From NCBI GenBank assembly GCA_937928595.1, contig CALGJV010000030.1:1-59284 (forward strand): DNA of 59,284 bases. Direction: 5' to 3'. Both the position numbers and the translations under genes were made by a program. Below, piece after piece: positions 25,937 through 35,129 of this stretch. The notes below the pieces were generated by a model. The model saw only the letters and a list, made by a program, of their open reading frames with translations, made no database searches and was not told the origin of the DNA. Position 1 is the stretch's first letter; every line of letters begins with the position of its first letter. The stretch comes from an uncultured Phycisphaerae bacterium (lineage in GTDB: Bacteria > Planctomycetota > Phycisphaerae > UBA1845 > Fen-1342).

Positions 25937-27265
25937 ATGCCGCCCGCCACGTGGGTCCCGCTGCTCGGTGCGCTGCTCGCCCTGCTGTGCCTGTGGGGGG
26001 CGCTCGCGGCCGCGCGGCGGCAGCGGCTGATCGACAACCTGCCGACCTGCAAGACGACCGGCGTGTTCATCGGGCTCGTGGAGCTGAAAGGCACCGCCGA
26101 GTCGGAACACCCGCTGGTAAGCCACCTGGCGGAGCGACCCTGCGTGTACTACGAGTGGAACGTCTCGGAGCACTGGTCCCGCACCGTCACCGAGACCTAC
26201 ACCGACAAGGACGGCAAGCCCCGGACGCGGACGCGGCACGAGAGCGGCTGGACGAAGGTCGCCGGCGGCGGGGACGCGCAGCCGTTCTACCTGCGGGACG
26301 ACGAGGGCGTCGTGCGCGTCGTCCCGCACGGCGCCGAAATCGAGCCGGCCGTGGTATTCGACCAAACCTGCGGCCGCGACCATCCGCTCTACTACGGCAA
26401 GGGCCCGCTCCACGCCGTGCGGAACTCCGATCATCGCCGCCGCTTCACCGAGTCGGCGATCGTCCTGCACGCGCCCGTGTATGTCGTGGGCGCGGCCCGC
26501 GAACGGACGGACGTCGTGGCGCCCGAGATCGCCGAGTCGCGCGACGCGCCGCTGTTCCTGATCTCGACGCGCAGCGAGCAGCAGGTGCGCCGCGGCTACG
26601 CCGCGCAGTTCTGGGGGCTCGGTTTCCTCGGGCTGCTGTTCTGGGTCGGCGCGTGGATCGTGCGGGACCACGTCGCCCCGGGTCCGTACCAACCGCCGCA
26701 GCCGCCGGCGCGCGTCCTGCCGTACGTCGGGTTGGGCGCGGCGTATCTCGGCGTGGCCGCGCTGCTCTGGTTCTGGATGGCCTACAACAGCCTCGTGGAC
26801 CTGCGGCAGCGCGTGCGGCAGGCCTGGGCCAACGTCGATGTGCAGCTCAAGCGCCGCGCGGACCTGATCCCCAACCTCGTGCGGGTCGTCGCCGGTCTGC
26901 GCGACCACGAGCGCGAGGTCCAGACCGCGGTCGCGGCCCTGCGCACGCAGCTCGCGGCCACGCCCCCCGGCCGGCCGGGACCCGATCCGGCCGGCTGCGC
27001 GCTGGCGCTGCGGGCGGTCATCGAGCGGTATCCGGTGCTGCGGTCGGACGCGGCCTTCATGCGGCTGCATCAGGAACTCGTGACGACCGAGCAACGGATC
27101 GCGCTGGCCCGCGACTATTTCAACGCGTCGGCGACGTTCTACAACACGCGGCTGGAAACCTGGCCCGACGCGCTGGTTGCACGGCTCGGCCGTCTGCGGC
27201 CGCAGGCGCTCATCAGCGCGACCGCATTCGAGCGCGCGGCGGTGAAAGTCCAGCTCGCGACCTAG
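25937..27265 (+). CDS. GIDE-LemA fusion membrane protein
   Basis: Membrane protein of 442 residues joining two domains normally found apart. Seen: N-terminal helix (~2-25); a GIDE/MULAN-type domain (~30-220) with PTCKTTGVFIGLVELKG, RPCVYYEW and PFYLRDDEGVVRVVPHGAEI; two further helices (~225-245, ~262-285); then a LemA domain with LVDLRQRVRQAWANVDVQLK and RRADLIPNLVRVV, and the LemA-type end FNASATFYNTRLETWPD. GIDE proteins carry a C-terminal RING in eukaryotes that is absent here. LemA proteins are bacterial envelope proteins of unclear role. The two-domain order suggests an envelope-stress or membrane-quality function, which is inference. ATG 25928 is the alternative start. Divergent from glycogen synthase. 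Confidence 0.85.
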   Translation: MPPATWVPLLGALLALLCLWGALAAARRQRLIDNLPTCKTTGVFIGLVELKGTAESEHPLVSHLAERPCVYYEWNVSEHWSRTVTETYTDKDGKPRTRTRHESGWTKVAGGGDAQPFYLRDDEGVVRVVPHGAEIEPAVVFDQTCGRDHPLYYGKGPLHAVRNSDHRRRFTESAIVLHAPVYVVGAARERTDVVAPEIAESRDAPLFLISTRSEQQVRRGYAAQFWGLGFLGLLFWVGAWIVRDHVAPGPYQPPQPPARVLPYVGLGAAYLGVAALLWFWMAYNSLVDLRQRVRQAWANVDVQLKRRADLIPNLVRVVAGLRDHEREVQTAVAALRTQLAATPPGRPGPDPAGCALALRAVIERYPVLRSDAAFMRLHQELVTTEQRIALARDYFNASATFYNTRLETWPDALVARLGRLRPQALISATAFERAAVKVQLAT

Positions 27266-27300
27266 CCGCCCGCTCGAACGCGCGCGGACGAGTTCGGCGT

Positions 27301-27326
27301 AGCGTCCGACCCCCGCGTCGGACGCT
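27301..27326. terminator. Perfect 10-bp hairpin with CCCCGC loop, copy 3
   Basis: AGCGTCCGAC and GTCGGACGCT arms form a perfect stem around CCCCGC, 35 bases after the GIDE-LemA stop and 19 bases after the stop of the small minus-strand frame. Placed to end both converging transcripts. Same loop and arm core as 9375-9392 and 9408-9427. Confidence 0.65.
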
Positions 27327-27345
27327 GCTTCCGCACGTCGCGCCG

Positions 27346-27527
27346 TTACGGCAGCGGCGGCGGGCAATGCGCCGCACGGACCAGGGCGTCGAGCGTGTAC
27401 TCGGTGCCGCGCTCCGGGCAACGGGCCTCGCGCAGCCCGCGCAGGTCTTCACCGCACCGCGGCCCGGGTACGTCTCCGCTGCCGCCCCGCGAGACGGGAC
27501 TCGGTCCGCGGTCTCGGATCACCACCC

Positions 27528-27531
<4 letters not shown>
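27346..27531 (-). CDS. Small protein with degenerate CGYDLRG-type zinc ribbon
   Basis: A 61-residue frame begins with GTG overlapping the cysA stop (GTGA arrangement) and ends with [20 protein letters not shown], plainly related to the planctomycetal zinc ribbon CxxCGYDLRG...CPxCG. Two of the four expected Cys are missing: the first of pair one and the second of pair two. It may be a decayed remnant or a small protein that no longer binds zinc. Overlap with cysA suggests translational coupling. An intact member of this ribbon type is at 53489-54127. The N-terminal ~25 residues are unremarkable. Confidence 0.4.
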
Positions 27532-28615
<1,084 letters not shown>

Positions 28616-28619
<4 letters not shown>

Positions 28620-29515
28620 GGGATGCCCCCCGCCGGCGCGGCCTCAGCAGCGCGCTCCGCGCGGCCGCCGCGGCGCGTGCGCCATTCCACGAGCTGCTTA
28701 GCGCCCAGCGTGACCAGCGCCAGCAGGGTCAGCAGCGAGGCCACGGCGAACGCGCCCGCGAAGTTGTATTCGTTGTACAGGATCTCGACGTGCAGCGTCA
28801 GCGTGTTGGTCAGGCCGCGGATGTGCCCCGACACGACCGACACCGCGCCGAACTCGCCCATCGCGCGGGCGTTGCAGAGGATCGCCCCGTACAGCAGCCC
28901 CCACTTGATGTTCGGCAGCGTGACGCGCCAGAACACCTGGCCGCCGCGGGCCCCGAGCACCAGCGCGGCTTCCTCCTCCTCGGTGCCCTGGCTCTGCATG
29001 AGCGGGATCAGCTCGCGGGCCACGAGCGGGCAGGTCACGAACAGCGTCGCCAGGACGATGCCCGGCACGGCGAAGATGACCTTGATGCCGTGCGCCGCCA
29101 GCCACGGCCCGAGCCAGCCCTGCGCCCCGAACAGCAGCACGTAAATCAGCCCGCTGATCACCGGCGAGACGGCGAACGGCAGGTCGATGAGCGTGAGCAG
29201 CAGGCTCTTGCCGCGGAACTCGAACTTCGCGATCGCCCACGCCGCCGCCACGCCGAACACCACGTTCAGCGGCAGCACGATCGCGGCCGTCAGCATCGTC
29301 AGGCCGATGGCGCCGCGGGCGTCCGGGTCCACCAGCGCCGCCCCGTACGCCGCCAGGCCGTTCTCCAGCGCCTGCGCGAACACCGCCACCAGCGGCAGCA
29401 CCAGAAACAGCCCCAGAAACACGCCCGCCACGCCCAGCAGCAGCACGCGCACCGGCCACGGCTCGGCCGTGGCACGGCTCGGTCGGGCGGCGGCGGTCAG
29501 CGGGGCGGTCGTCAT
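28616..29515 (-). CDS. cysW: Sulfate ABC transporter permease CysW
   Basis: Membrane permease of 299 residues with about six helices. Seen: EAA-type cytoplasmic loop ([25 protein letters not shown]) that docks on Cys[26 protein letters not shown] typical of CysW, and [19 protein letters not shown]. Preceded by GAGGAG; lies 15 bases after cysT and overlaps cysA by 4 bases, indicating tight co-translation. Confidence 0.94.
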
Positions 29516-29530
29516 GCGGTCGGCTCCTCG

Positions 29531-30382
29531 CTAGTCGCCCAACGGGGCCCGGCGCCGCGTGCTCCAGCGCTGAAGCAGGTTGATGGTCAGGAGCAGCACG
29601 AACGAGGCCGCGAGCATCACCAGCGCCAGGGCGGCGGCCCCGCCCGTGTCGAACTGCTCGAGCTTGATCACGATGAGCAGCGGCACGACCTCCGTCTTCA
29701 GCGGCATGTTGCCCGCGATGAAGATCACGGAGCCGTACTCGCCCAGGGCCCGGGCCAGCGCCAGCGCGAACCCCGTCGCCAGCGCCGGGAGGACTTCCGG
29801 CAGAATCACGCGCCGGATCGTCTGCCAGCGCTGCGCCCCGAGGCTGGCCGCCGCCTCCTCCAGCTCCGCGTCCAGGTCCTCCAGCACCGGCTGCACCGTC
29901 CGGACCACGAACGGCAGCCCGACGAACGTCAGCGCCACGACGACCCCCAGCGGCGTGTACGCCACCGGCACGCCCAGCGCCGCCAGCGGCCGCCCCAGCC
30001 AGCCCGTCGGCGCGTACAAGCTCGTCAGCGCGATGCCCGCGACGGCCGTCGGCAGCGCGAACGGCAGGTCCACGAGCGCATCGACCACTTTCTTCAGCGG
30101 AAACCGGTAGCGCACCAGCGCCCACGCCACGATCGCGCCGAACACAACGTTGAGCCCGGCGGCCGCCAGCGAGGCCCCGAAGCTCAGCCGGTACGCGGCC
30201 AGCGCGCGGGGAGCAGTCACGGTCTTCAGAAACGCCGCACTGTCCACCTGCATGCCGCGCACGACGAGCGCCGCCAGCGGAATCAGCACGACGAGGCCGA
30301 AGTACAACAGCGTGAAGCCCAGCGCCAGCCCGAAGCCGGGCAGCACGCTCCGTTTCCGCAGTTGCAGCGCGGCGATCGCCAT
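29531..30382 (-). CDS. cysT: Sulfate ABC transporter permease CysT
   Basis: Partner permease of CysW, 283 residues, about six helices. Seen: RYRFPLKKVVDALVDLPFAL with PTAVAGIAL as in CysT/CysU, EAA loop ELEEAAASLGAQRWQTIRRV, and ARALGEYGSVIFIAGNMP. Its ATG overlaps the sbp stop in an ATGA junction. Confidence 0.94.
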   Translation of the reverse strand: MAIAALQLRKRSVLPGFGLALGFTLLYFGLVVLIPLAALVVRGMQVDSAAFLKTVTAPRALAAYRLSFGASLAAAGLNVVFGAIVAWALVRYRFPLKKVVDALVDLPFALPTAVAGIALTSLYAPTGWLGRPLAALGVPVAYTPLGVVVALTFVGLPFVVRTVQPVLEDLDAELEEAAASLGAQRWQTIRRVILPEVLPALATGFALALARALGEYGSVIFIAGNMPLKTEVVPLLIVIKLEQFDTGGAAALALVMLAASFVLLLTINLLQRWSTRRRAPLGD

Positions 30383-31455
30383 CAGCGGCCCGGCTCGTAG
30401 ATCTGGTCGAACGTCGCCCCGTCGGCGAAGTGCTCCGCGTGCGCCTTCGCCCAGCCCCCGAACTCGGCATCCACGGTGAACAGCTTCAGCGGCTTGAACC
30501 GGTCGGCGTACTTCGCGGCCACCTCGGGCAGCCGCGGACGGTAGTAATGCTTCGCGGCGATCTCCTGGCCGGCCGGCTCATACAGGAACCGCAGGTACGC
30601 CTCGGCCGCCGTTCGCGTGCCGCGCCGGTCCACGACCTTGTCGACGACCGCGACGGGCGGCTCGGCGAGGATGCTTTCCGACGGCGAAACCAGCTCGACC
30701 TTGTCCGGGCCCAGCTGCGCCTGCGCCAGCAGGGCCTCGTTCTCCCACGCCAGCAGCACGTCGCCCAGGCCCCGCTGCACGAAGGTGGTCGTCGACCCGC
30801 GGGCCCCGGAGTCAAGCACCGGTACGTTCCGGTACAGCTTCGTCACGAACTCGCGGGCGGCCGCGTCGCTGCCGTACTTGTGCCGCGCGGAGCCCCACGC
30901 CGCCAGGTAGTTCCAGCGGGCGCCGCCGGAGGTCTTCGGGTTCGGCGTAATGACGGTCACGCCCGGCCGCACGAGGTCGTCCCAGTCCTTGACGCCCTTC
31001 GGGTTGCCCTTGCGCACCAGGAAGACGATCGTGGACGTGTAGGGCGTGCTGTTGTGCGGCAGCCGCTGCTGCCAGTCCTTCGCGATCAGGCCGCTCTTCT
31101 CGGCAATGGCGTCGACGTCGAATGCCAGCGCCAGCGTCACCACATCGGCCTCCAGCCCGTCGATCACCGCGCGGGCCTGCTTGCCCGATCCGCCGTGCGA
31201 CTGCTTCACCCTCACCGTCGCGCCGGTCGTCTCCTGGCAGAACCGCGCGAACGCCGCATTCACCTCCGCGTACAGCTCGCGCGTCGGGTCGTACGACACG
31301 TTCAGCAGCGTTGCATCTCGCGCCGGCGCCACGACCGGCGCCGAGGTCGGCGCGGCCGGCTGCGTCGCGGGAGCCTGAGCCCTGACCAGCGAGACGCCGC
31401 CGGCCGCCACGGCCGCCACGGCCGCCATCATCCATGTCAGCGGACGCTTGCACAT
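30382..31455 (-). CDS. sbp: Periplasmic sulfate-binding protein
   Basis: Binds sulfate (or thiosulfate) outside the inner membrane and delivers it to CysTW. 357 residues with signal peptide ([21 protein letters not shown]). Seen: [13 protein letters not shown] near residue 50, [31 protein letters not shown] and the [20 protein letters not shown] end, all typical of Sbp/CysP. Start at 31455 is fixed by a GGAGG Shine-Dalgarno 8 bases upstream; the longer open frame is Arg-rich and lacks RBS. First transport gene of the operon, 85 bases after the ribbon-helix-helix gene. Confidence 0.95.
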   Translation of the reverse strand: MCKRPLTWMMAAVAAVAAGGVSLVRAQAPATQPAAPTSAPVVAPARDATLLNVSYDPTRELYAEVNAAFARFCQETTGATVRVKQSHGGSGKQARAVIDGLEADVVTLALAFDVDAIAEKSGLIAKDWQQRLPHNSTPYTSTIVFLVRKGNPKGVKDWDDLVRPGVTVITPNPKTSGGARWNYLAAWGSARHKYGSDAAAREFVTKLYRNVPVLDSGARGSTTTFVQRGLGDVLLAWENEALLAQAQLGPDKVELVSPSESILAEPPVAVVDKVVDRRGTRTAAEAYLRFLYEPAGQEIAAKHYYRPRLPEVAAKYADRFKPLKLFTVDAEFGGWAKAHAEHFADGATFDQIYEPGR

Positions 31456-31540
31456 CGACCGGACCTCCGGTGCGCCGCGCAGACCTCGGCGCACACCCTC
31501 TCCGCCGCGCGCCTCACCGTGCGAAGCGCGCCCGACCACG

Positions 31541-31816
31541 TCACTCGATGTAGCCCAGAGCCCGCAGCCGCTGCCGGATCGCCTCTACCTCGCGCTCCGT
31601 GAGTCCGGGCGGCTTGCGATCCAGCTTGCCGCCGGCAGCCACGTCCCGCAGCACGTACGTCGCGAACTCCGTGACGCTGCGAAACCCGGTGTTGGCGATC
31701 AGCTCGCCGAGTCGGTCGTACAACTCGCCCGGGATCTTCAGCGTGACCATCCGACGACGCGGGCTCGCACCCTGCTCGGCGGGCGGCTCAACACTCTTAT
31801 AAGGCTCTTCTGACAC
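31541..31816 (-). CDS. Ribbon-helix-helix (CopG-like) regulator of sulfate operon
   Basis: Small protein of about 91 residues. Seen: disordered N-terminal ~22 residues, then [20 protein letters not shown] as beta strand plus helix A, and [19 protein letters not shown] as helix B, the RHH fold in which the strand VTLKIP inserts into the DNA major groove. The remaining ~28 residues ([20 protein letters not shown]) form a helical tail. Start uncertain: GTG 31816 lies 9 bases after a good -10; TTG 31834 and ATG 31750 are alternatives. Directly upstream of sbp on the same strand and over repeated ACACTC sites, so a self-regulating sulfate repressor or activator is the natural reading (inference). 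Confidence 0.75.
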   Translation of the reverse strand: MSEEPYKSVEPPAEQGASPRRRMVTLKIPGELYDRLGELIANTGFRSVTEFATYVLRDVAAGGKLDRKPPGLTEREVEAIRQRLRALGYIE

Positions 31817-31830
31817 TCTTTTGGGAGTGT
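31791..31830. promoter_or_regulatory. Candidate RHH operator: repeated ACACTC half-sites
   Basis: ACACTC at 31791-31796 and again at 31813-31818 (22 bases apart, two helical turns), the latter followed by its inverse GAGTGT at 31825-31830 across a 6-base spacer. The palindrome overlaps the -10 of the regulator gene. Multiple short half-sites at helical spacing are what RHH dimers bind. Confidence 0.55.
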
Positions 31831-31853
31831 ACAAAGACTTCGCCCAGAGTCAA
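31826..31853 (-). promoter_or_regulatory. Promoter of RHH-sulfate operon
   Basis: TTGACT (31853 to 31848) and TACACT (31831 to 31826) with a 16-base spacer, reading into the RHH gene. The best -35/-10 pair in the window. The -10 shares bases with the operator palindrome, so a bound regulator would block polymerase. Confidence 0.6.
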
Positions 31854-31989
31854 GCCCCCCCGGACAGCCACGTTGGGCAGCCAGCCGGGCCGGCCGATGG
31901 CCGTCAGCGAGTACCGCCCGGCCCCCCTTTTCGCCGCCCCGACGCGGCCGGACAATGGGGCGTCACGTCGCCACCCCGGAGGACAGCGC

Positions 31990-33960
31990 ATGTCAGTCTC
32001 CGCGCCGCTGTGGACCCCCACCCCCGAGCGGGCCCGCCAATCGCAGATGTACGCCTTCCTGTCGCGGGTGGCCGCGAAGTACGGCATTCCGGCGGAGTGG
32101 GAGGCCCTGCGCGCCTGGTCGGTGCGGGACCGTGGTGCCTTCTGGGCCGAGCTGCTGGACTTCGTGGAAGTCGCGCCGGCCACACCCGCCAGCGCGCCGT
32201 ACACGGGCACCGGGATGCTCGGCACCCGGTGGTTTCCGGGCATGACCCTCAACTACGCCCGGCACCTGTTGCGCTTCGACGACGACGCCGACGCGCTTCT
32301 GTTCGAGGGCGAGACCGGCCTGCGGGTCCGGCTCTCCCGCCGGCAGCTGCGGGCCGAGGTCGCGCGCTGCGCGGCGGCACTGGCGGCCGCGGGCGTGCGG
32401 ACGGGCGACCGCGTCGCGGGCTTCCTGCCGAACGTGCCGGAGACGGTGATCGCGATGCTGGGGGCGGCCAGCCACGGAGCGATCTGGTCGTCCTGCTCGC
32501 CGGACTTCGGCGTGCGCGGCGTGCTGGACCGCTTCGGGCAGATCGAGCCGACCGTGCTCGTCGTCACGGACGGCTACACCTACGGCGGCAAACCGTTCGA
32601 GACGCTGACGCGCGTCCGCGAGATGCTGCCGCAGCTCCCGAGCGTGCGGCAGGTCGTGGTCGTTCCGTACCTCGCGGCGTGCACCGGCGCACCGCCGCCC
32701 GCGCTGGACGGTCTGCGGAACGGCGTGCTGTGGCGCGATTTCCTCGGCCCGGTCGACGCGGTCGCGCCGCCGCTGCCCTTCACCGAGGTGCCGTTCGATC
32801 ACCCGCTGTTCATCCTGTACTCCTCGGGTACGACCGGCGTGCCCAAGTGCATCGTCCACGGCCACGGCGGCACGCTGCTCCAGCATATGAAGGAGCTGAT
32901 GCTGCACACCGACCTGCGGGCGGGCGAGCGGCTGTTCTACTTCACGACCTGCGGCTGGATGATGTGGAACTGGCTCGTCAGCGGGCTGGGCGCGGGCGCC
33001 GCGCTGGTGCTGTACGAGGGCAATCCCGGCCACCCGACCCTGGACCGACTGTGGGCCCTCGCCGAGCAGACCCGGATGCACGTCTTCGGTACGAGCGCGA
33101 AGTACCTCGCGGCCTGCGAGAAGGCCGACCTGCACCCCGGCCGCGACCACGACCTTGCCGCGCTGCGGTGCGTGTGCTCGACGGGCTCGCCGCTGTCGAG
33201 CGAGCTCTTCCGCTGGACCTACGACCGCGTGAAGCGCGACCTTCAGCTCGCGTCGATCTGCGGCGGCACGGACATCATCTCGTGTTTCATCCTCGGCAAC
33301 CCGCTGCTGCCGGTGTACGCCGGCGAGATCCAGTGCCGCGGGCTGGGCATGGACGTGCAGGCCTGGGACGAGCACGGGCGGCCGGTGACGGGCACGAAGG
33401 GCGAGCTCGTCTGCTGCGCGCCGTTCCCGTCGCAGCCGGTGTGCTTCTGGAACGACCCCGACGGCCGCAAGTATCGCGCCGCGTACTTCGAGCACTACCC
33501 GGGGCGCGAAGTCTGGCGGCACGGCGACTTCATCGAGATCACGGACACGGGCGGAATCGTGGTCTACGGCCGCTCCGACGCGACGCTGAACCCGGGCGGC
33601 GTGCGGATCGGCACGGCCGAGATCTACCGCGTCGTGGAGGGGCTGCCGGAGATCGTCGACAGCCTAGTGGTCGGGCGCGACACGCCGGACCAGGACGTGG
33701 AGGTCTGCCTGTTCGTCGTGCTGCGGCCGGGGGTGACGCTGGACGCGGCGCTGGAGAAGAGAATCCGCGACGCCATCGCGGCGGGGGCCACCAAGCGGCA
33801 CGTGCCCCGGCACATCCGCGCCGTGCGGGCGATCCCGTACACCATCAGCGGGAAGAAGGTGGAACTGGCGGTCCGGCGCGTGCTGCACGGACAGGACGTG
33901 CCCAACAAGGATGCGCTGTCGAACCCGGACGTACTGGAGGAGTACCGCGGAATCGTGTAG
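31990..33960 (+). CDS. acsA: Acetoacetyl-CoA synthetase
   Basis: Activates acetoacetate (acetoacetate + ATP + CoA) for lipid or ketone-body use; 656 residues, the usual size for acetoacetate-CoA ligase. Seen: N-terminal ACAS domain, ATP/AMP loop YSSGTTGVPKCIVHGHGG (~residues 277-295), GGTDIISCFILGNPLLPVYAGEIQ, which resembles AacS rather than acetyl-CoA synthetase, GDFIEITDTGGIVVYGRSDA, and the C-terminal lysine motif ISGKKVE. ATG has GGAGGA upstream; the 39 codons before it in frame lack features. Symbol is given as the generic ligase name because the substrate cannot be proven by eye. Confidence 0.88.
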   Translation: MSVSAPLWTPTPERARQSQMYAFLSRVAAKYGIPAEWEALRAWSVRDRGAFWAELLDFVEVAPATPASAPYTGTGMLGTRWFPGMTLNYARHLLRFDDDADALLFEGETGLRVRLSRRQLRAEVARCAAALAAAGVRTGDRVAGFLPNVPETVIAMLGAASHGAIWSSCSPDFGVRGVLDRFGQIEPTVLVVTDGYTYGGKPFETLTRVREMLPQLPSVRQVVVVPYLAACTGAPPPALDGLRNGVLWRDFLGPVDAVAPPLPFTEVPFDHPLFILYSSGTTGVPKCIVHGHGGTLLQHMKELMLHTDLRAGERLFYFTTCGWMMWNWLVSGLGAGAALVLYEGNPGHPTLDRLWALAEQTRMHVFGTSAKYLAACEKADLHPGRDHDLAALRCVCSTGSPLSSELFRWTYDRVKRDLQLASICGGTDIISCFILGNPLLPVYAGEIQCRGLGMDVQAWDEHGRPVTGTKGELVCCAPFPSQPVCFWNDPDGRKYRAAYFEHYPGREVWRHGDFIEITDTGGIVVYGRSDATLNPGGVRIGTAEIYRVVEGLPEIVDSLVVGRDTPDQDVEVCLFVVLRPGVTLDAALEKRIRDAIAAGATKRHVPRHIRAVRAIPYTISGKKVELAVRRVLHGQDVPNKDALSNPDVLEEYRGIV

Positions 33961-34340
33961 CGGCGCCGGCCGCAACGCGGGCAACCGCAGAGACGCGCAG
34001 AGCACGGAAGGCACGGAGGACGCGTGGAATGCTCCGTATGCTGCCCGCGGGCGCGCTGCGCACAGATGCATCCAGGGCGCGCCACGCAGACGGGGGGTTC
34101 AGGGTGGCACCGGCCAGTGGCCGGCGTGACGCCGGACATCCCTCGCGTGCGCTCGGAATCACACCGCCGACGGCAGCTTAGGGCGCGCCGCCGTTGTTGC
34201 CTTCCCTTCCGCGCTCGGTCTCTCGGCTGCGTGCGCCCCGTTCGCGCTTTCGCTCTCTTCCGCGTCCTTGTTCTCCACGTCCGCGGCGCTCTCAGCGTCT
34301 CGGCGGTCGTCTTCCCCCGGTTCGGACGCTTCGGGGGCCT
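33961..34340. other. Intergenic region with periodic repeats and a hairpin
   Basis: No gene. A purine-rich CACGGAAGG/CACGGAGG tract (33984-34022) is followed by ~200 bases including the hairpin CCGGCC-AGT-GGCCGG (34110-34124), and then a pyrimidine-rich tract (about 34245-34305) resembling the same repeat in opposite orientation. Open frames crossing it show no protein-like features. Confidence 0.5.
33984..34022. repeat. Periodic CACGGAGG-type repeat
   Basis: Units cgcagaga, cgcgcaga, gcacggaag, gcacggagg in succession just after the acetoacetyl-CoA synthetase stop. Same family as 22791-22853 (other strand) and 46961-46997. Confidence 0.5.
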
Positions 34341-35129
34341 CTACACCGTTCGCAGGCGGCCGCCTTCGAGCAGCAGCACGCGGTCGGCCTGCGCCGCCAC
34401 GCCCGGGTCGTGCGTGACCAGCACGATCGTCTGCCCGTCCGCGTGCAGCCCCTTCAGCAGCGCCAGCAGCGCCGCGCCGTTCTCCGCGTCCAGGTTGCCC
34501 GTCGGCTCGTCCGCCAGCAGGATCTGCGGCCGGTGCACGAGCGCCCGGGCGATCGCCACGCGCTGGCGCTCGCCGCCGCTGAGCTCGCTGGGCCGGTGTC
34601 GCAGGCGGTCGCGCAGGCCCACCCGCTCCAGAATCGCCAGCGCGTCGGCCCGCGCCGCGGCCCGCGCGGCCGGCCAGGCCAGCACGCGCGTCCCCACCAT
34701 GCGCGCCAGCAGCACGTTCTCCAACACGTTCAGTTCGGGCAGCAGGTGGTAGAACTGGAATACGAACCCGAACGCCCGCCGCCGCAGCGCGATGCGGCGC
34801 CGCTCGGCCGCCGACAGCACGTCCAGCGCGGTAGTGCGCAGGCGGCGGCGACCGGGCGGAGCGAAAACCGGCGCGCCGCCGAAGTACACCTGGCCGTCCT
34901 GCGGCACGTCGAGCGCGCCCAAGATGTGAAGCAGGGTGCTCTTGCCGCTGCCGGACTTGCCCATGATCGCGACGAACTCGCCGGCCCGCACCCGCAGGTC
35001 GCACCCGCGCAGCACGACCAGCGTCGTGCGGCCCATCGCGTACGTCTTCTGCACGGCCTCGGCGACCAGCAGCGCATCGGCGGACGCGGGGGGCCGGGCG
35101 GCGGCCGACGGACGAGTGGCGCTACTCAT
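34341..35129 (-). CDS. LolD/MacB-type ABC transporter ATP-binding protein
   Basis: ATPase of 262 residues energising the adjacent FtsX/LolE-type permease. Seen: Walker A GKSGSGKST (~57-65), LSGGERQRVAIARAL signature, LLADEPTGNLD Walker B, VTHDPGVAA H-loop. LLHILGALDVPQDGQV and the FVFQFYHLLPELNVLENV Q-loop are characteristic of the lipoprotein-releasing/MacB class. About 15 residues are inserted after the first strand block (PPGRRRLRT). Start overlaps the permease stop by 8 bases. Confidence 0.92.
   Translation of the reverse strand: MSSATRPSAAARPPASADALLVAEAVQKTYAMGRTTLVVLRGCDLRVRAGEFVAIMGKSGSGKSTLLHILGALDVPQDGQVYFGGAPVFAPPGRRRLRTTALDVLSAAERRRIALRRRAFGFVFQFYHLLPELNVLENVLLARMVGTRVLAWPAARAAARADALAILERVGLRDRLRHRPSELSGGERQRVAIARALVHRPQILLADEPTGNLDAENGAALLALLKGLHADGQTIVLVTHDPGVAAQADRVLLLEGGRLRTV

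Noticed and set aside
34024-34752. 242-codon plus-strand frame in the gap after acetoacetyl-CoA synthetase
   Set aside because: Cys/Arg/Ser-rich, no RBS, covers repeat tracts and the reverse strand of the LolD-like gene.
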